A DNA stretch of 64,000 nucleotides from Vibrio cyclitrophicus (lineage in GTDB: Bacteria; Pseudomonadota; Gammaproteobacteria; Enterobacterales; Vibrionaceae): positions 2,170,001 to 2,234,000 of the forward strand of contig NZ_AP025480.1 in NCBI RefSeq assembly GCF_024347435.1, given 5' to 3'. The notes under the pieces are model-generated. The model was not told the DNA's origin. It was given only the letters and a program-made list of their open reading frames with translations, and searched no databases. A program made the translations under genes and the position numbers. This document shows, in pieces, positions 33,052 to 42,375 of the stretch (positions are counted from its first letter, which is position 1; each line of letters starts with the position of its first letter).

Positions 33052-36000
33052 ATGACTAAACAATCTATTTTTACATTACCTACACTCAAAGGAGCCGGTG
33101 ACAAAAAGCACATCGGTAACCTCGTTGGTTCGTCTCTCGCTCTTGCCATTGCCAAACTCGCAGAGCAACACAATAGCCATACTTTATTGGCTGTTCCGGA
33201 CCCACAAATTGCGCTTAAACTTCAATCTGAAATTGAACAATTTACAGCGGCAGAAGTTGCTCTATTTCCTGATTGGGAAACACTACCATACGACAGCTTC
33301 TCGCCACACCAAGAGATCATTTCTGACCGTATCGCGCGCCTTTATGCACTACCGACACTAAAAGATGGCATCACGATCGTTCCGATCAGCACGCTACTGC
33401 AGCGTCAGTCGCCGCGTGACTTTTTGTTACAACACACTCTAATGGTAAAAACAGGCGATCTGTACTCGTTAGAGAAACTGCGTCTTCAACTTGAAAAGTC
33501 GGGCTATCGCTACGTTGATCAGGTATTTGGCCCTGGTGAATACGCAAGCCGTGGTTCGATTCTTGACCTGTTCCCGATGGGCAGTAAAGATCCTTATCGT
33601 ATCGACTTTTTCGATGACGAAATCGACACAATTCGTACTTTCGATCCTGAGAACCAACGATCGATCGAAGACATTTCCGAGATCCGACTGCTGCCTGCTC
33701 ACGAGTTCCCAACCTCAGAAAGTGCCATTGAAGATTTCCGCATTCGCTGGCGTCAACAGTTCGATGCCCGCCGCGAACCAGAATCTGTCTACATGCAAGT
33801 TTCTAAAGGCACTTGGCCTGCTGGTATTGAATATTGGCAGCCCCTGTTTTTCGAGCATACCGAAACCTTATTCGACTATGTTGCCGACGAAGCGCAAATC
33901 TTAATTCTCGGTGATGTCGAAACTGCAGTTGATGCTTTCCTAACCGACGTGGCTCACCGATACGAACAGCGCGGTGTCGATCCATTACGACCACTGCTGA
34001 CACCTGAGCAACTTTGGCTGAAAAAAGACGAACTATTCGCGCATTTCAAACAGAAGCCACAGGTCAGTCTGAGCTTAGACACGATTGAAGAGAAAGCCGG
34101 ACGTGTCAATTTACCTATTGCGCCTCTACCGGATCTCAGTGTTCAACATCAGAACAAAGAGCCACTCGCAAACCTAAGAAAGTTCACTGAAGCCTTCGAC
34201 GGCAAAGTGGTCTTTTCGGTTGAGTCTGAAGGCCGCCGTGAAGCCCTAAGTGAATTGCTTCGAGGCATCAAAATTCGTCCAAGCGAAGTTGAAAACCTCG
34301 ACGCGGCAATTAAAGGCAAAGACAAGTTCAGCCTGATCCTCGGTTCTGCTGAGCATGGCTTTATCCACGAAGAGCAAAATATCGCCCTGATCTGTGAAAG
34401 CGACCTGTTGGGTGATCGTGTTGTTCAGCGCCGCAAAAAAGACAAAAAAAGCGTTAACAGCGACACCGTCATCCGTCATTTGGCCGAACTTAAACCGGGT
34501 CAGCCCGTTGTTCACATTGACCACGGTATTGGTCGCTATATTGGCCTGCAAACATTAGAAGCCGGTGGAATGAAAACCGAATACGTAACGCTTGAGTATC
34601 AAAATGATGCCAAGCTCTACGTACCTGTTGCTTCTCTGAACTTAATCGGCCGCTACTCTGGTGGCGCTGAAGATTCTGCACCGCTACATAAACTCGGTGG
34701 TGAAGCCTGGCAGAAGGCTCGTAAACGAGCGGCAGAGAAAGTCCGTGACGTTGCAGCCGAACTGCTTGATGTTTACGCCAAGCGCGAGCTAAAACCTGGC
34801 TACAAGTTTGTACTCGACCGTGGCCAATACGCGACCTTCAAGTCGGGTTTCCCATTTGAAGAGACCGATGACCAAGCAATGGCGATCAATGCCGTTATGT
34901 CTGACATGTGCCAAGCAAAAGCAATGGATCGCTTAGTGTGTGGTGACGTTGGCTTTGGTAAAACCGAAGTCGCGATGCGCGCGGCATTCGTATGTACCGA
35001 CAACAGCAAACAAGTGGCTGTGTTAGTACCAACGACGCTACTTGCTCAGCAACACTTTGAAAACTTCCGCGACCGTTTCGCGAACCAACCGATACGTGTC
35101 GAAGTGCTATCGCGATTTAAGTCGGCTAAAGAACAGAAATTGATCATGCAAGATGTCGCCGACGGTAAAGTCGACATCTTAGTGGGTACTCACAAGTTAC
35201 TTTCTAGTGACCTCAAGTTTAAAGATCTTGGCTTGTTAGTCGTCGATGAAGAACACCGCTTCGGTGTGCGTCAGAAAGAGAAAGTGAAAGCCATGCGTGC
35301 GGATGTCGATATCCTAACGCTAACCGCCACACCTATTCCTCGTACATTAAACATGGCGATGAGCGGCATGCGTGACTTATCAATCATCGCAACACCACCA
35401 GCTCGACGCTTGGCGATAAAAACCTTCGTTCGCGAAAATGATGATGCCATCGTCAGAGAAGCGGTGCTGCGTGAAATCATGCGTGGTGGTCAAGTTTACT
35501 TCTTACACAATCAAGTAGACACCATTGAAAAGACGGCTGAGTCACTGCAAAAACTGATCCCAGAAGCACGTGTCACTGTTGCTCATGGTCAGATGCGAGA
35601 GCGAGAGCTAGAGCGCATCATGAATGACTTCTACCATCAACGCTTTAACTTGTTGGTTTGTACCACGATTATTGAAACCGGTATCGATGTACCTACGGCA
35701 AACACCATTTTGATGGACAGAGCCGATAACCTTGGTTTAGCACAATTGCACCAACTGCGTGGACGTGTGGGTCGTTCTCACCATCAAGCTTATGCTTACT
35801 TGCTAACGCCACATCCAAAAGCAATGACGAAAGATGCAATCAAGCGATTAGATGCGATTGCTTCTTTAGAAGACCTAGGCGCAGGCTTCACCCTCGCAAC
35901 CCATGACTTAGAGATTCGTGGTGCAGGTGAGCTGTTAGGTGATGAACAGAGCGGTCAGATTCAGTCGGTCGGCTTTACGCTTTACATGGAAATGCTCGAA

Positions 36001-36513
36001 CAAGCCGTTGAAGCATTGAAAGAGGGTCGAGAACCATCACTTGATGACTTATTGCGTGAACAAACAGAAATTGAGATGCGTCTACCTGCACTATTGCCAG
36101 ACGATTATATCCCGGACATCAATACCCGCTTGTCTACGTACAAACGTATCGCGAGCGTAAGTGATACCGATGAGTTAGCCGAGTTGAAAGTCGAGTTAAT
36201 TGATCGCTTCGGTCTTCTACCTGATGCAACCAAGAACTTGTTATCGGTTTCAGAGCTTAAATTATCCGCAGCGTCTATCAAGGTGAAGAAAATTGAGGCT
36301 CACGAAAAGGGTGGATTCTTAGAATTCTACCCAGACGCTGACATAAACCCAACCTACCTTGTTAAACTGTTGCAATCTCAACCGCAAAAGTTTTCAATGG
36401 AAGGACCAACTAAGTTCAAGTTTACGGTACCATTGGTCGACAGACGGAAACGAATTCAATTTGTTAGTGATCTATTGGGCGAATTCAGACAGAACTTACT
36501 GCCATCAGCATAA
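33052..36513 (+). CDS. mfd: transcription-repair coupling factor
   Basis: Mfd removes RNA polymerase stalled at lesions and recruits UvrA. Of 1153 residues, the N-terminus carries the UvrB-like homology module (SPHQEIISDRIARLYAL, FGPGEYASRGSILDLFP), about 480-560 is the RNA polymerase-interacting domain (VVHIDHGIGRYIGL), and the RecG-like motor follows with Walker A GDVGFGKTEVA (about residue 630), DEEHRFG (about 731) and the TRG region LGLAQLHQLRGRVGRS; the C-terminus is the TRCF domain. Length is normal. It follows the PilZ-like gene by six bases. Confidence 0.98.
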   Translation: MTKQSIFTLPTLKGAGDKKHIGNLVGSSLALAIAKLAEQHNSHTLLAVPDPQIALKLQSEIEQFTAAEVALFPDWETLPYDSFSPHQEIISDRIARLYALPTLKDGITIVPISTLLQRQSPRDFLLQHTLMVKTGDLYSLEKLRLQLEKSGYRYVDQVFGPGEYASRGSILDLFPMGSKDPYRIDFFDDEIDTIRTFDPENQRSIEDISEIRLLPAHEFPTSESAIEDFRIRWRQQFDARREPESVYMQVSKGTWPAGIEYWQPLFFEHTETLFDYVADEAQILILGDVETAVDAFLTDVAHRYEQRGVDPLRPLLTPEQLWLKKDELFAHFKQKPQVSLSLDTIEEKAGRVNLPIAPLPDLSVQHQNKEPLANLRKFTEAFDGKVVFSVESEGRREALSELLRGIKIRPSEVENLDAAIKGKDKFSLILGSAEHGFIHEEQNIALICESDLLGDRVVQRRKKDKKSVNSDTVIRHLAELKPGQPVVHIDHGIGRYIGLQTLEAGGMKTEYVTLEYQNDAKLYVPVASLNLIGRYSGGAEDSAPLHKLGGEAWQKARKRAAEKVRDVAAELLDVYAKRELKPGYKFVLDRGQYATFKSGFPFEETDDQAMAINAVMSDMCQAKAMDRLVCGDVGFGKTEVAMRAAFVCTDNSKQVAVLVPTTLLAQQHFENFRDRFANQPIRVEVLSRFKSAKEQKLIMQDVADGKVDILVGTHKLLSSDLKFKDLGLLVVDEEHRFGVRQKEKVKAMRADVDILTLTATPIPRTLNMAMSGMRDLSIIATPPARRLAIKTFVRENDDAIVREAVLREIMRGGQVYFLHNQVDTIEKTAESLQKLIPEARVTVAHGQMRERELERIMNDFYHQRFNLLVCTTIIETGIDVPTANTILMDRADNLGLAQLHQLRGRVGRSHHQAYAYLLTPHPKAMTKDAIKRLDAIASLEDLGAGFTLATHDLEIRGAGELLGDEQSGQIQSVGFTLYMEMLEQAVEALKEGREPSLDDLLREQTEIEMRLPALLPDDYIPDINTRLSTYKRIASVSDTDELAELKVELIDRFGLLPDATKNLLSVSELKLSAASIKVKKIEAHEKGGFLEFYPDADINPTYLVKLLQSQPQKFSMEGPTKFKFTVPLVDRRKRIQFVSDLLGEFRQNLLPSA

Positions 36514-36542
36514 GACCCAATACACTTGCACATATAAATTAT

Positions 36543-36562
36543 CCAACCGACAGATCGGTTGG
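36543..36562. repeat. short hairpin between mfd and csiV
   Basis: CCAACCGA and TCGGTTGG pair around a 4-base centre. It has no T tract and ends six bases before the csiV Shine-Dalgarno sequence, so it could end mfd transcription weakly or influence csiV translation. Confidence 0.5.
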
Positions 36563-36576
36563 AAGACGGAGTAAAA

Positions 36577-37359
36577 ATGAAAAGACTGATCCCACTGCTA
36601 CTATTGTTCGTCTCATTGCCAAGTTTGGCTCAGAGACAATTTGATATAGAAGTGATCATTTTTAAGCGCGCAGTTGATGCAGAGAAAGTGAACGAATCTT
36701 GGCCAAACACACAGCCTAAAATTTCACTTGAGCGCGTTGGTTCATTTCAAGACACCCAGTATCGAGCAAAGAAAGGTGTACAAATGCTTCCTTACTCGGA
36801 ATATAAACTAACGCCTCAGAAAGACAAACTGCGTAAACACGCGGGGTTTGAAGTTCTAATGCATACGGCTTGGCGTCAAGGTGACCAAGGTAAGAGCTCT
36901 GCACCTGTTTTCCACATTCAAGCAGGTAAAGATTTTTCTAAAGAATTTAATGTCGATGGTTCTGAAAAAGGTGCGGTTACAACCACCACAGCTACCACGA
37001 CAGGTGCTGATGGCTTCCAAGAAGAGACTATTGATAAGCCACTATACGAATTAGACGGCAAGCTACAAATCTACGTTCAGCATTACCTATACGCTGAAAC
37101 GACATTGGATTTAAAAGCACCAAGTGTTCGTGAAGTGACTCTACAAGAACAACAAATCGAACTAGACTCACCAGTAAGCGGCGCAGAAAGCAATGTTCAA
37201 GTCGGTAACCTTACGGAGGTTTCACCTACCGTTGAAGTAGAAGAATTCCTCAAAAGCTACCGTATGGACCAAAAACGTCGTATGCGCAGTACAGAAACTC
37301 ACTACCTAGACCATCCGCTTTTAGGTATGGTGATCCAAGTTCGCCGCGTAGCGCAGTAA
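36577..37359 (+). CDS. csiV: peptidoglycan-binding protein CsiV
   Basis: Periplasmic protein of the CsiV family, described in V. cholerae as a factor needed for PBP1A/LpoA-dependent cell-wall synthesis. The first 18 residues (MKRLIPLLLLFVSLPSLA) form a signal peptide with predicted cleavage before QRQFDIEVIIFKRA, the family hallmark. The ATG at 36577 has GGAG six bases before it; the frame extends to 36559 without support. 260 residues. A strong terminator follows 110 bases after the stop. The V. cholerae role comes from my memory of the family. Confidence 0.88.
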   Translation: MKRLIPLLLLFVSLPSLAQRQFDIEVIIFKRAVDAEKVNESWPNTQPKISLERVGSFQDTQYRAKKGVQMLPYSEYKLTPQKDKLRKHAGFEVLMHTAWRQGDQGKSSAPVFHIQAGKDFSKEFNVDGSEKGAVTTTTATTTGADGFQEETIDKPLYELDGKLQIYVQHYLYAETTLDLKAPSVREVTLQEQQIELDSPVSGAESNVQVGNLTEVSPTVEVEEFLKSYRMDQKRRMRSTETHYLDHPLLGMVIQVRRVAQ

Positions 37360-37470
37360 GCTAATTGGCTTTGCCTAGAGGGCTATTTGATTCTTAGCGC
37401 TTTAGCTTGAGTTCTTGGGCCTAGCTAAATAGCTATCAAATAACGCTCCAACTATACATAAATAACAATT

Positions 37471-37500
37471 CAAGACGCCCTCCATTGCGAGGGCGTCTTG
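37471..37500 (+). terminator. intrinsic terminator of csiV
   Basis: CAAGACGCCCTC and GAGGGCGTCTTG form a perfect 12-bp GC-rich stem around a 6-base loop. The following T run is short (TT), but the stem is strong. Confidence 0.8.
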
Positions 37501-37545
37501 TTAAGTACTTTACTTTATAAGTACTCTCTTTATTTGGTACTTCTT

Positions 37546-38091
37546 ATGAGCCCTGATTTTCAAATCAACACACAACATCTCAATCTCAAGATAATTGAAG
37601 CTTGTGATGCTCCAGAGTTTGCTCAATTGGTTCAATCATCTCCAAGCTTGTTTCCTTGGGTTGATTGGTGTCATGACACGTTTTCTATCGTAGAAGCCGA
37701 AAAATTTATTTTGGCGACTCGTTTAAACTGGGTTAAAGCCGATGCGTTTGGCTTTGGTATTTTCGAACGCAGCAGCGGAAAACTGGTCGGTATGGTGGCC
37801 ATCAACGAGCTCTACCATACCTTTAATATGGCGAGTTTGGGTTACTGGGTTGGCGATCAATTTCAAAGAAAAGGGTTCGCCAAAGAAGCGATGCAGGCAT
37901 TATTTGAGTTTTGCTTTGCTCAACTGAAATTAACACGATTAGAGATTGTATGTGATACAGAAAACCTACCAAGTCAAAAACTGATCGAGAAATGCGGTGC
38001 TGAGCGAGAAACGATTGCCAAGAATCGATTTGTCTTTAACGGCAAACCAAAAGATGGTGTGGTTTACTCAGTATTACCGCCAACTGCTTAA
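37546..38091 (+). CDS. GNAT-family N-acetyltransferase (RimJ/RimL type)
   Basis: 181 residues with the RimJ/RimL-like layout: VGMVAINELYHTFNMASLGYWVG, then the acetyl-CoA loop FQRKGFAKEAMQAL (about residues 106-119), and LTRLEIVCDTENLPSQKLIEKCG. It probably acetylates a protein N-terminus or a small molecule; the family annotation ribosomal-protein-serine acetyltransferase is not proven here. I start at ATG 37546, because the earlier in-frame TTG at 37498 lies inside the csiV terminator. Confidence 0.88.
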   Translation: MSPDFQINTQHLNLKIIEACDAPEFAQLVQSSPSLFPWVDWCHDTFSIVEAEKFILATRLNWVKADAFGFGIFERSSGKLVGMVAINELYHTFNMASLGYWVGDQFQRKGFAKEAMQALFEFCFAQLKLTRLEIVCDTENLPSQKLIEKCGAERETIAKNRFVFNGKPKDGVVYSVLPPTA

Positions 38092-38098
38092 CTGCGGC

Positions 38099-38134
38099 TT
38101 TACTGCTTTACTGCTTTACTGCTTTACTGCTTTA
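38099..38134. repeat. 8-bp tandem repeat, TTTACTGC x 4.5
   Basis: Four perfect copies of TTTACTGC (38099-38130) plus TTTA, preceded by a diverged copy CTTAACTGCGG at 38087-38097 that includes the stop codon of the acetyltransferase gene. It lies just past the coding region, so copy-number changes in the perfect copies would not alter the protein. Confidence 0.9.
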
Positions 38135-38181
38135 AAAGATGATAAGCCGTTCAATTTTCAGATATGACGGTACACACAATT

Positions 38182-38209
38182 AAAAAAGAGCTCCGAAGAG
38201 CTCTTTTTT
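38182..38209. terminator. bidirectional terminator between the acetyltransferase gene and ndh
   Basis: AAAAAAGAGCTC and GAGCTCTTTTTT form a perfect 12-bp stem with a 4-base loop, between convergent genes. Confidence 0.92.
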
Positions 38210-38244
38210 ATTATCAACGTAATGCCTTTAACAAGCTTACCTGA

Positions 38245-39534
38245 TTAGTGAAGTTTCAGATTTGGACGAAGCACACGGTTAATACGACCAACCAACATCA
38301 TTAGCGATGTTTTTATTAGTCCATGCAGTGCCATTTGGTGCATTCGGTACAAAGAGATGTAGACGATACGAGCGATACGGCCTTCAACCATCATAGAGCC
38401 TTTAGTAAGGTTACCCATCAGGCTACCGACTGTTGAGAAACGGCTTAATGAAACCAATGAGCCTTTATCTTTGTATACGTAATCTTTCAGGTCACGACCA
38501 TTCATCTTAGCAATGATGTTAGTGAATGCGCAGCTTGCCATTTGGTGAGCGGCTTGTGCACGAGGTGGAACAAATGAACCATCCGCCTGCGTACATTGCG
38601 CCAAATCGCCGATAGCAAAGATGTTGTCATCAAGCGTGGTTTGCAGCGTGTTTTTAACAACCAGTTGATTAATTCGGTTAGTCTCAAGACCGCCAATATC
38701 TTTCATGAAATCTGGTGCTTTGATACCTGCGGCCCATACCATGATTTGTGCCGGAATCTTATCGCCGTCTTTGGTAGTTAAGCCTTCAGAATCCGCTTGC
38801 GTCACCATGGTGTTGGTACGCACGTTTACACCAAGCTTAGTTAGCTCAGAGTGTGCTGCACTCGAAATACGAGGAGGTAGAGCTGGAAGGATACGCTCTC
38901 CCGCTTCAACAAGATTTACGTTCAGCTTGCTTGAATCTAGGTCACCAAAGCCGTAAGTACGAAGTTCTTTCACTGCATTATGTAGCTCTGCAGAAAGCTC
39001 AACACCCGTTGCACCAGCACCAACAATCGCGATATCTACCGTGCCTTGACCGTTCTTAGCGTGCAGCTTTAAAAACTGGTTATTCATTTCGGTACGGAAA
39101 CGGTGCGCTTGTTCTGGGCTATCAAGGAAAATACAGTTATCACGAACGCCAGGAGTGTTGAAATCGTTTGACGTTGAACCCAAAGCCATCACTAGAATAT
39201 CGTATTCAAGTTCGCGGCTTGGCATAAGCAGTTCACCGTGATCATCTGTTAGCTCGCTCAGTGCAATCACTTTGCGCTCACGATCGATGTTGTTCAAGCT
39301 GCCCATTTGAAAATCGAAGTAATGGTTTTTTGCATGCGCACGATAGCTCAATGCATCAACACCTTCATCCAATGAACCCGTTGCTACTTCATGAAGTAAT
39401 GGTTTCCATAGGTGACTCGCTTTACGGTCTACCAGAGTAATCTGGGCACGTTTTTTACGACCTAAAGTGCGGCCTAGCTTGGTTGCTAGTTCTAAACCAC
39501 CAGCACCGCCGCCTACTACGATAATTTTTGTCAC
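38245..39534 (-). CDS. ndh: NADH dehydrogenase, type II (NADH:quinone oxidoreductase)
   Basis: Single-subunit, non-proton-pumping respiratory enzyme. The FAD-binding fold is at the N-terminus ([16 protein letters not shown]), the NADH-binding fold at about residues 165-180 ([17 protein letters not shown]), and the second FAD motif is [11 protein letters not shown]. The C-terminal 40 residues are amphipathic and membrane-attaching. 429 residues is close to E. coli Ndh (434). A perfect FNR box lies upstream, which fits anaerobic repression as known for E. coli ndh. Confidence 0.97.
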   Translation of the reverse strand: MTKIIVVGGGAGGLELATKLGRTLGRKKRAQITLVDRKASHLWKPLLHEVATGSLDEGVDALSYRAHAKNHYFDFQMGSLNNIDRERKVIALSELTDDHGELLMPSRELEYDILVMALGSTSNDFNTPGVRDNCIFLDSPEQAHRFRTEMNNQFLKLHAKNGQGTVDIAIVGAGATGVELSAELHNAVKELRTYGFGDLDSSKLNVNLVEAGERILPALPPRISSAAHSELTKLGVNVRTNTMVTQADSEGLTTKDGDKIPAQIMVWAAGIKAPDFMKDIGGLETNRINQLVVKNTLQTTLDDNIFAIGDLAQCTQADGSFVPPRAQAAHQMASCAFTNIIAKMNGRDLKDYVYKDKGSLVSLSRFSTVGSLMGNLTKGSMMVEGRIARIVYISLYRMHQMALHGLIKTSLMMLVGRINRVLRPNLKLH

Positions 39535-39795
39535 AATGACAATCCTCTACAAAATGAATAAATGGGGTTCGGCTCGATTACTCCAACCGATAAATTCTAT
39601 GTATCTACTCGCCTGCGCTCAAAGGCTATGGCTTATCTAATAATTGCGAAAACGAATAACAGCAACTCACGAGTAGTTAGAGGGATACGAACAACAAACT
39701 CAGGTTTGAAGTCCTGTTTACATGGATAAAAGGTGACTGCCTGAGAGGTAGAACACAAATAATGGGCAAGTTTTATCACTCGCTCTCAATTTTTC

Positions 39796-39809
39796 TTGAT
39801 ATTTATCAA
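39796..39809. promoter_or_regulatory. FNR box upstream of ndh
   Basis: TTGATATTTATCAA matches the FNR consensus TTGAT-N4-ATCAA exactly. On the minus strand it ends six bases before a candidate -35 TTGAGA, which would centre it near -50, close to the position of an FNR repression site in E. coli ndh. The promoter assignment is inference. Confidence 0.8.
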
Positions 39810-39971
39810 AATATTTTGCTTCAGAACATTATATATAGCAAAAAGATGACCGCAACAAAAATCCTTATCCTTAATGAGGATTCGGCACGAATTAGTTAAC
39901 GATTGCGCAAACTCGTCGATAAACCATATACAACAGATTTATCAATATCACCCCAACAGTTTCAGATGTAA

Positions 39972-39999
39972 AAAAGCAGCACTCATGGGTGCTGCTTTT
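39972..39999 (-). terminator. intrinsic terminator of ycfP
   Basis: AAAAGCAGCAC pairs with GTGCTGCTTTT around a 6-base loop, 20 bases after the ycfP stop; T-rich on the minus strand. Confidence 0.9.
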
Positions 40000-40018
40000 A
40001 TAAAATAAAACGAAGTAA

Positions 40019-40558
40019 TTAGGCGTTTTTGAAGGCTTTCATTGCTTGAAGGTGTTGAGAGATTTTTTTGAACTTATGGTTCTCTTTCTCATCCCAGATA
40101 ATGTCGTAGTAATCTTCGAGCGCCGCTTCGGTTTTAGTATTATCGTGAATTTCATCTTCACGAGATAGCACCACTAAACAGCGTCCTTTATTTTTCATAC
40201 GATATTGCGCGACGCACTTAGTTGCGATGTCTTCATACTCTTCTGGACGGTCAATTCGACCAACCATATTGTTCTCAGGTTGCAGGTTAGGGTTAAACAC
40301 CACCTGCTTAATGCCGCACAAAAAACCAATTCGTTCAGACCAAAAACCACCTAAACCGACGCCACAGATAATAGGATGCGGATCATCTGATTGTTCAATC
40401 ACTTTATGCACTTCTTTGAGAAGATGTTGCATATCGTGTTTGGGGTGCAAAGTACTGTAGTTAATGAAACGAACGTCATCATCAATGAATTGCAACTGCA
40501 GTATTTTTTCGTGATTGCCAGGGCTTGTAGAATCGAAGCCGTGCAGGTAAATAATCAT
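40019..40558 (-). CDS. ycfP: YcfP family alpha/beta-hydrolase-like protein
   Basis: 179 residues, closely matching the UPF0227 (YcfP) family: [51 protein letters not shown] and [10 protein letters not shown]. The fold is an esterase-like alpha/beta hydrolase, but the nucleophile elbow reads GVGLGG without the usual serine, as in E. coli YcfP, so ordinary esterase activity is doubtful. It follows thiK on the same strand; E. coli has nagZ between them. Confidence 0.92.
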   Translation of the reverse strand: MIIYLHGFDSTSPGNHEKILQLQFIDDDVRFINYSTLHPKHDMQHLLKEVHKVIEQSDDPHPIICGVGLGGFWSERIGFLCGIKQVVFNPNLQPENNMVGRIDRPEEYEDIATKCVAQYRMKNKGRCLVVLSREDEIHDNTKTEAALEDYYDIIWDEKENHKFKKISQHLQAMKAFKNA

Positions 40559-40667
40559 TTGTACCTCCTCCGTTGAATGCTGGTACGCTTAGATAAATCT
40601 AACATGAAAAATAAGGTTTTAAAGGGAAGAGCCCCGAAATTATATATTTCACTTCCTAAACGTGATC

Positions 40668-41522
40668 CTAACTGCAGAAAGTGCAGCTGAGTGCCTCTGC
40701 TTCGCGCAAGTAACTTTCATCGCCCCACAGTTGGTGAGCCAGTAAGTACCATAACATCGCCATCATTCTACTTCTTGGTAACCATGCTTCTACACCGTCT
40801 AGCCATGGTTGAACATCATGGATCCCTCTTAGTTGACAGTACTTGTTAACGGCTTCAATCACCGGGACATCCGCAACCGCAATGGTTAACGTAAGATCAA
40901 GCCTTGGGTCAGCTAACGAGGCATATTCCCAATCAATGATCTTAATCCCGTCACTGTTTCGTACTAGGTTGTATCCACCTAAATCAAAATGACACAAAGA
41001 TAAGTCGACATGTGGAATACTCGGAGCAATACGCCATTGTTGATAAATTTGAGTGTAAACCTCAGTATTGTGAATAGCATCTAGCTGGAGCCAATAATGA
41101 TCGACTCGCGAAGTAAAACTAAATGGTTGGAGGGGTAATCGCTTGGTGTTAACTAAATGTACTGAGAGCAACGTTTTCAATAATTCATCAAGATCTAAAC
41201 CTTCGTAGAGCGTATCGCCAGCAATCCACTCGACCAATAACCCACTCTCATTAATGACGATAGGGCTTGGCCCTATACCAAGGCGTTCAATAGTTGAGAG
41301 CACTTGATACTCTTCATGACGAGAAATGAAAAACGCTTTGGTGATCGGTGTGATTGGACGCCATACATACTCAGTACCCCCTGCTGAAACCAATTTCCAA
41401 CAACGATTAGTCAAACCGCCAGTCAAAGTCTGTGCTCTAATGGGTGGTTCAGAGAAGTGGCTATCAAGCGAACTCAAACTGGTATCAAGAAGTTTAGCTT
41501 CAGACCAAGAAAAAATTGCCAT
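40668..41522 (-). CDS. thiK: thiamine kinase-like phosphotransferase
   Basis: 284 residues with the aminoglycoside/choline-kinase fold: the ATP-binding glycine segment LTGGLTNRCWKL (about residues 33-44), catalytic loop LCHFDLGGYNLV (about 178-189) and DFG-equivalent IKIIDWEYASLADP (about 195-208). In the neighbourhood lpoB-thiK-ycfP-ndh, E. coli has the thiamine salvage kinase ThiK (YcfN), and the motif pattern fits. A choline/ethanolamine kinase is an alternative. Confidence 0.8.
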   Translation of the reverse strand: MAIFSWSEAKLLDTSLSSLDSHFSEPPIRAQTLTGGLTNRCWKLVSAGGTEYVWRPITPITKAFFISRHEEYQVLSTIERLGIGPSPIVINESGLLVEWIAGDTLYEGLDLDELLKTLLSVHLVNTKRLPLQPFSFTSRVDHYWLQLDAIHNTEVYTQIYQQWRIAPSIPHVDLSLCHFDLGGYNLVRNSDGIKIIDWEYASLADPRLDLTLTIAVADVPVIEAVNKYCQLRGIHDVQPWLDGVEAWLPRSRMMAMLWYLLAHQLWGDESYLREAEALSCTFCS

Positions 41523-41556
41523 TGCTCATCCCTATAACGTATTAATTTCCATATAA

Positions 41557-41589
41557 AAAAAGACACTAACCAAAAGCCAGTGTCTTTTT
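41557..41589 (-). terminator. intrinsic terminator after lpoB
   Basis: AAAAAGACACT and AGTGTCTTTTT form an 11-bp stem around an 11-base loop, about 104 bases after the lpoB stop and before thiK. Confidence 0.75.
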
Positions 41590-41692
41590 ACTAACAGCGT
41601 ATAACACATTGAATTGGCATGTGACCAAGCTAGGCGCAGCCAAGATTAGACGCTATCAATACTGGCTGCGTTTGGTTGGCGAGTAAGCGAAA

Positions 41693-42283
41693 TTAAAGAC
41701 CCAATAGGCTCTTAGATTGTTGCTTACGGATTTCAGTCTCGTCAGCCCATTCAATCAGGCCAGACTCAAGATCCATTAGACGCATTGTCATTTTGTAGTA
41801 TACGTCTTCATCGCTACCTGCTTTCTTAACGATACTTGATAGATTGCCATACAACATGTATTGAGCACCTACCATTTTACCGAACTGGATCGCTGAGCTT
41901 TGATTTACAAGCTCATCATTGTTTTGGAAGTTCAGTTGATCTCGAACCGATTCTACGCGGTCCATATCAACAAAACGGAACTTACCAGAGTTCAGCATCT
42001 TAGTACTGATAGTGTCAGTGATTGACTCAGTATCGATGTGCTCACTTGTTTTGTTCTTAATACGCTCTACGAACACGATTGGACGCTGCTCACTAGTAAT
42101 GTAAGACACTGAACCTGAAGCCATCATGCTATCAACCATCTCACCAGCAATCGTTTGAAGATCAGTTGAACCGAAATCGATTGTCGTGGTTTCTACAGCT
42201 TGTGCATCACCGTAGCTTACCTTGTTCGAACAACCGCCTAAAATAACCGCTAAACCTAGTAGCGCAATGACACTCTTTTTCAT
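41693..42283 (-). CDS. lpoB: penicillin-binding protein activator LpoB
   Basis: Outer-membrane lipoprotein that activates PBP1B in E. coli. MKKSVIALLGLAVILGGCSNK is a lipoprotein signal with lipobox LGGC (lipidated Cys at residue 18). The rest matches the LpoB/YcfM domain: SGSVSYITSEQRPIVFVERIKN, DTISTKMLNSGKFRFVD and the end segment GLIEWADETEIRKQ. 196 residues. It is last of three adjacent lipoprotein genes. Confidence 0.92.
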   Translation of the reverse strand: MKKSVIALLGLAVILGGCSNKVSYGDAQAVETTTIDFGSTDLQTIAGEMVDSMMASGSVSYITSEQRPIVFVERIKNKTSEHIDTESITDTISTKMLNSGKFRFVDMDRVESVRDQLNFQNNDELVNQSSAIQFGKMVGAQYMLYGNLSSIVKKAGSDEDVYYKMTMRLMDLESGLIEWADETEIRKQQSKSLLGL

Positions 42284-42375
42284 TTTCTTTCCTCAATTTA
42301 TCACTGAATGGGGCATCACCCTCACTCTTAAATACTTACATAGGCAAATCAATCGATCCGCTTCTTAAATCTGAT

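Larger units (their letters stand above)
39535..40018. other. 484-base spacer between ndh and ycfP
   Basis: No gene is visible. It holds, from the ndh side, the long ndh leader, a candidate -35 TTGAGA (39784-39789, minus strand), an FNR box (39796-39809), the inverted repeat TTTTGCT/AGCAAAA (39814-39843), and the ycfP terminator (39972-39999). Confidence 0.7.

Noticed and set aside
33386..33712. Antisense frames inside mfd
   Set aside because: Several overlapping minus-strand frames occur in the GC-richer mfd coding region; none has similarity or start signals.
37498..37545. N-terminal extension of the acetyltransferase
   Set aside because: Its TTG start lies inside the csiV terminator stem.
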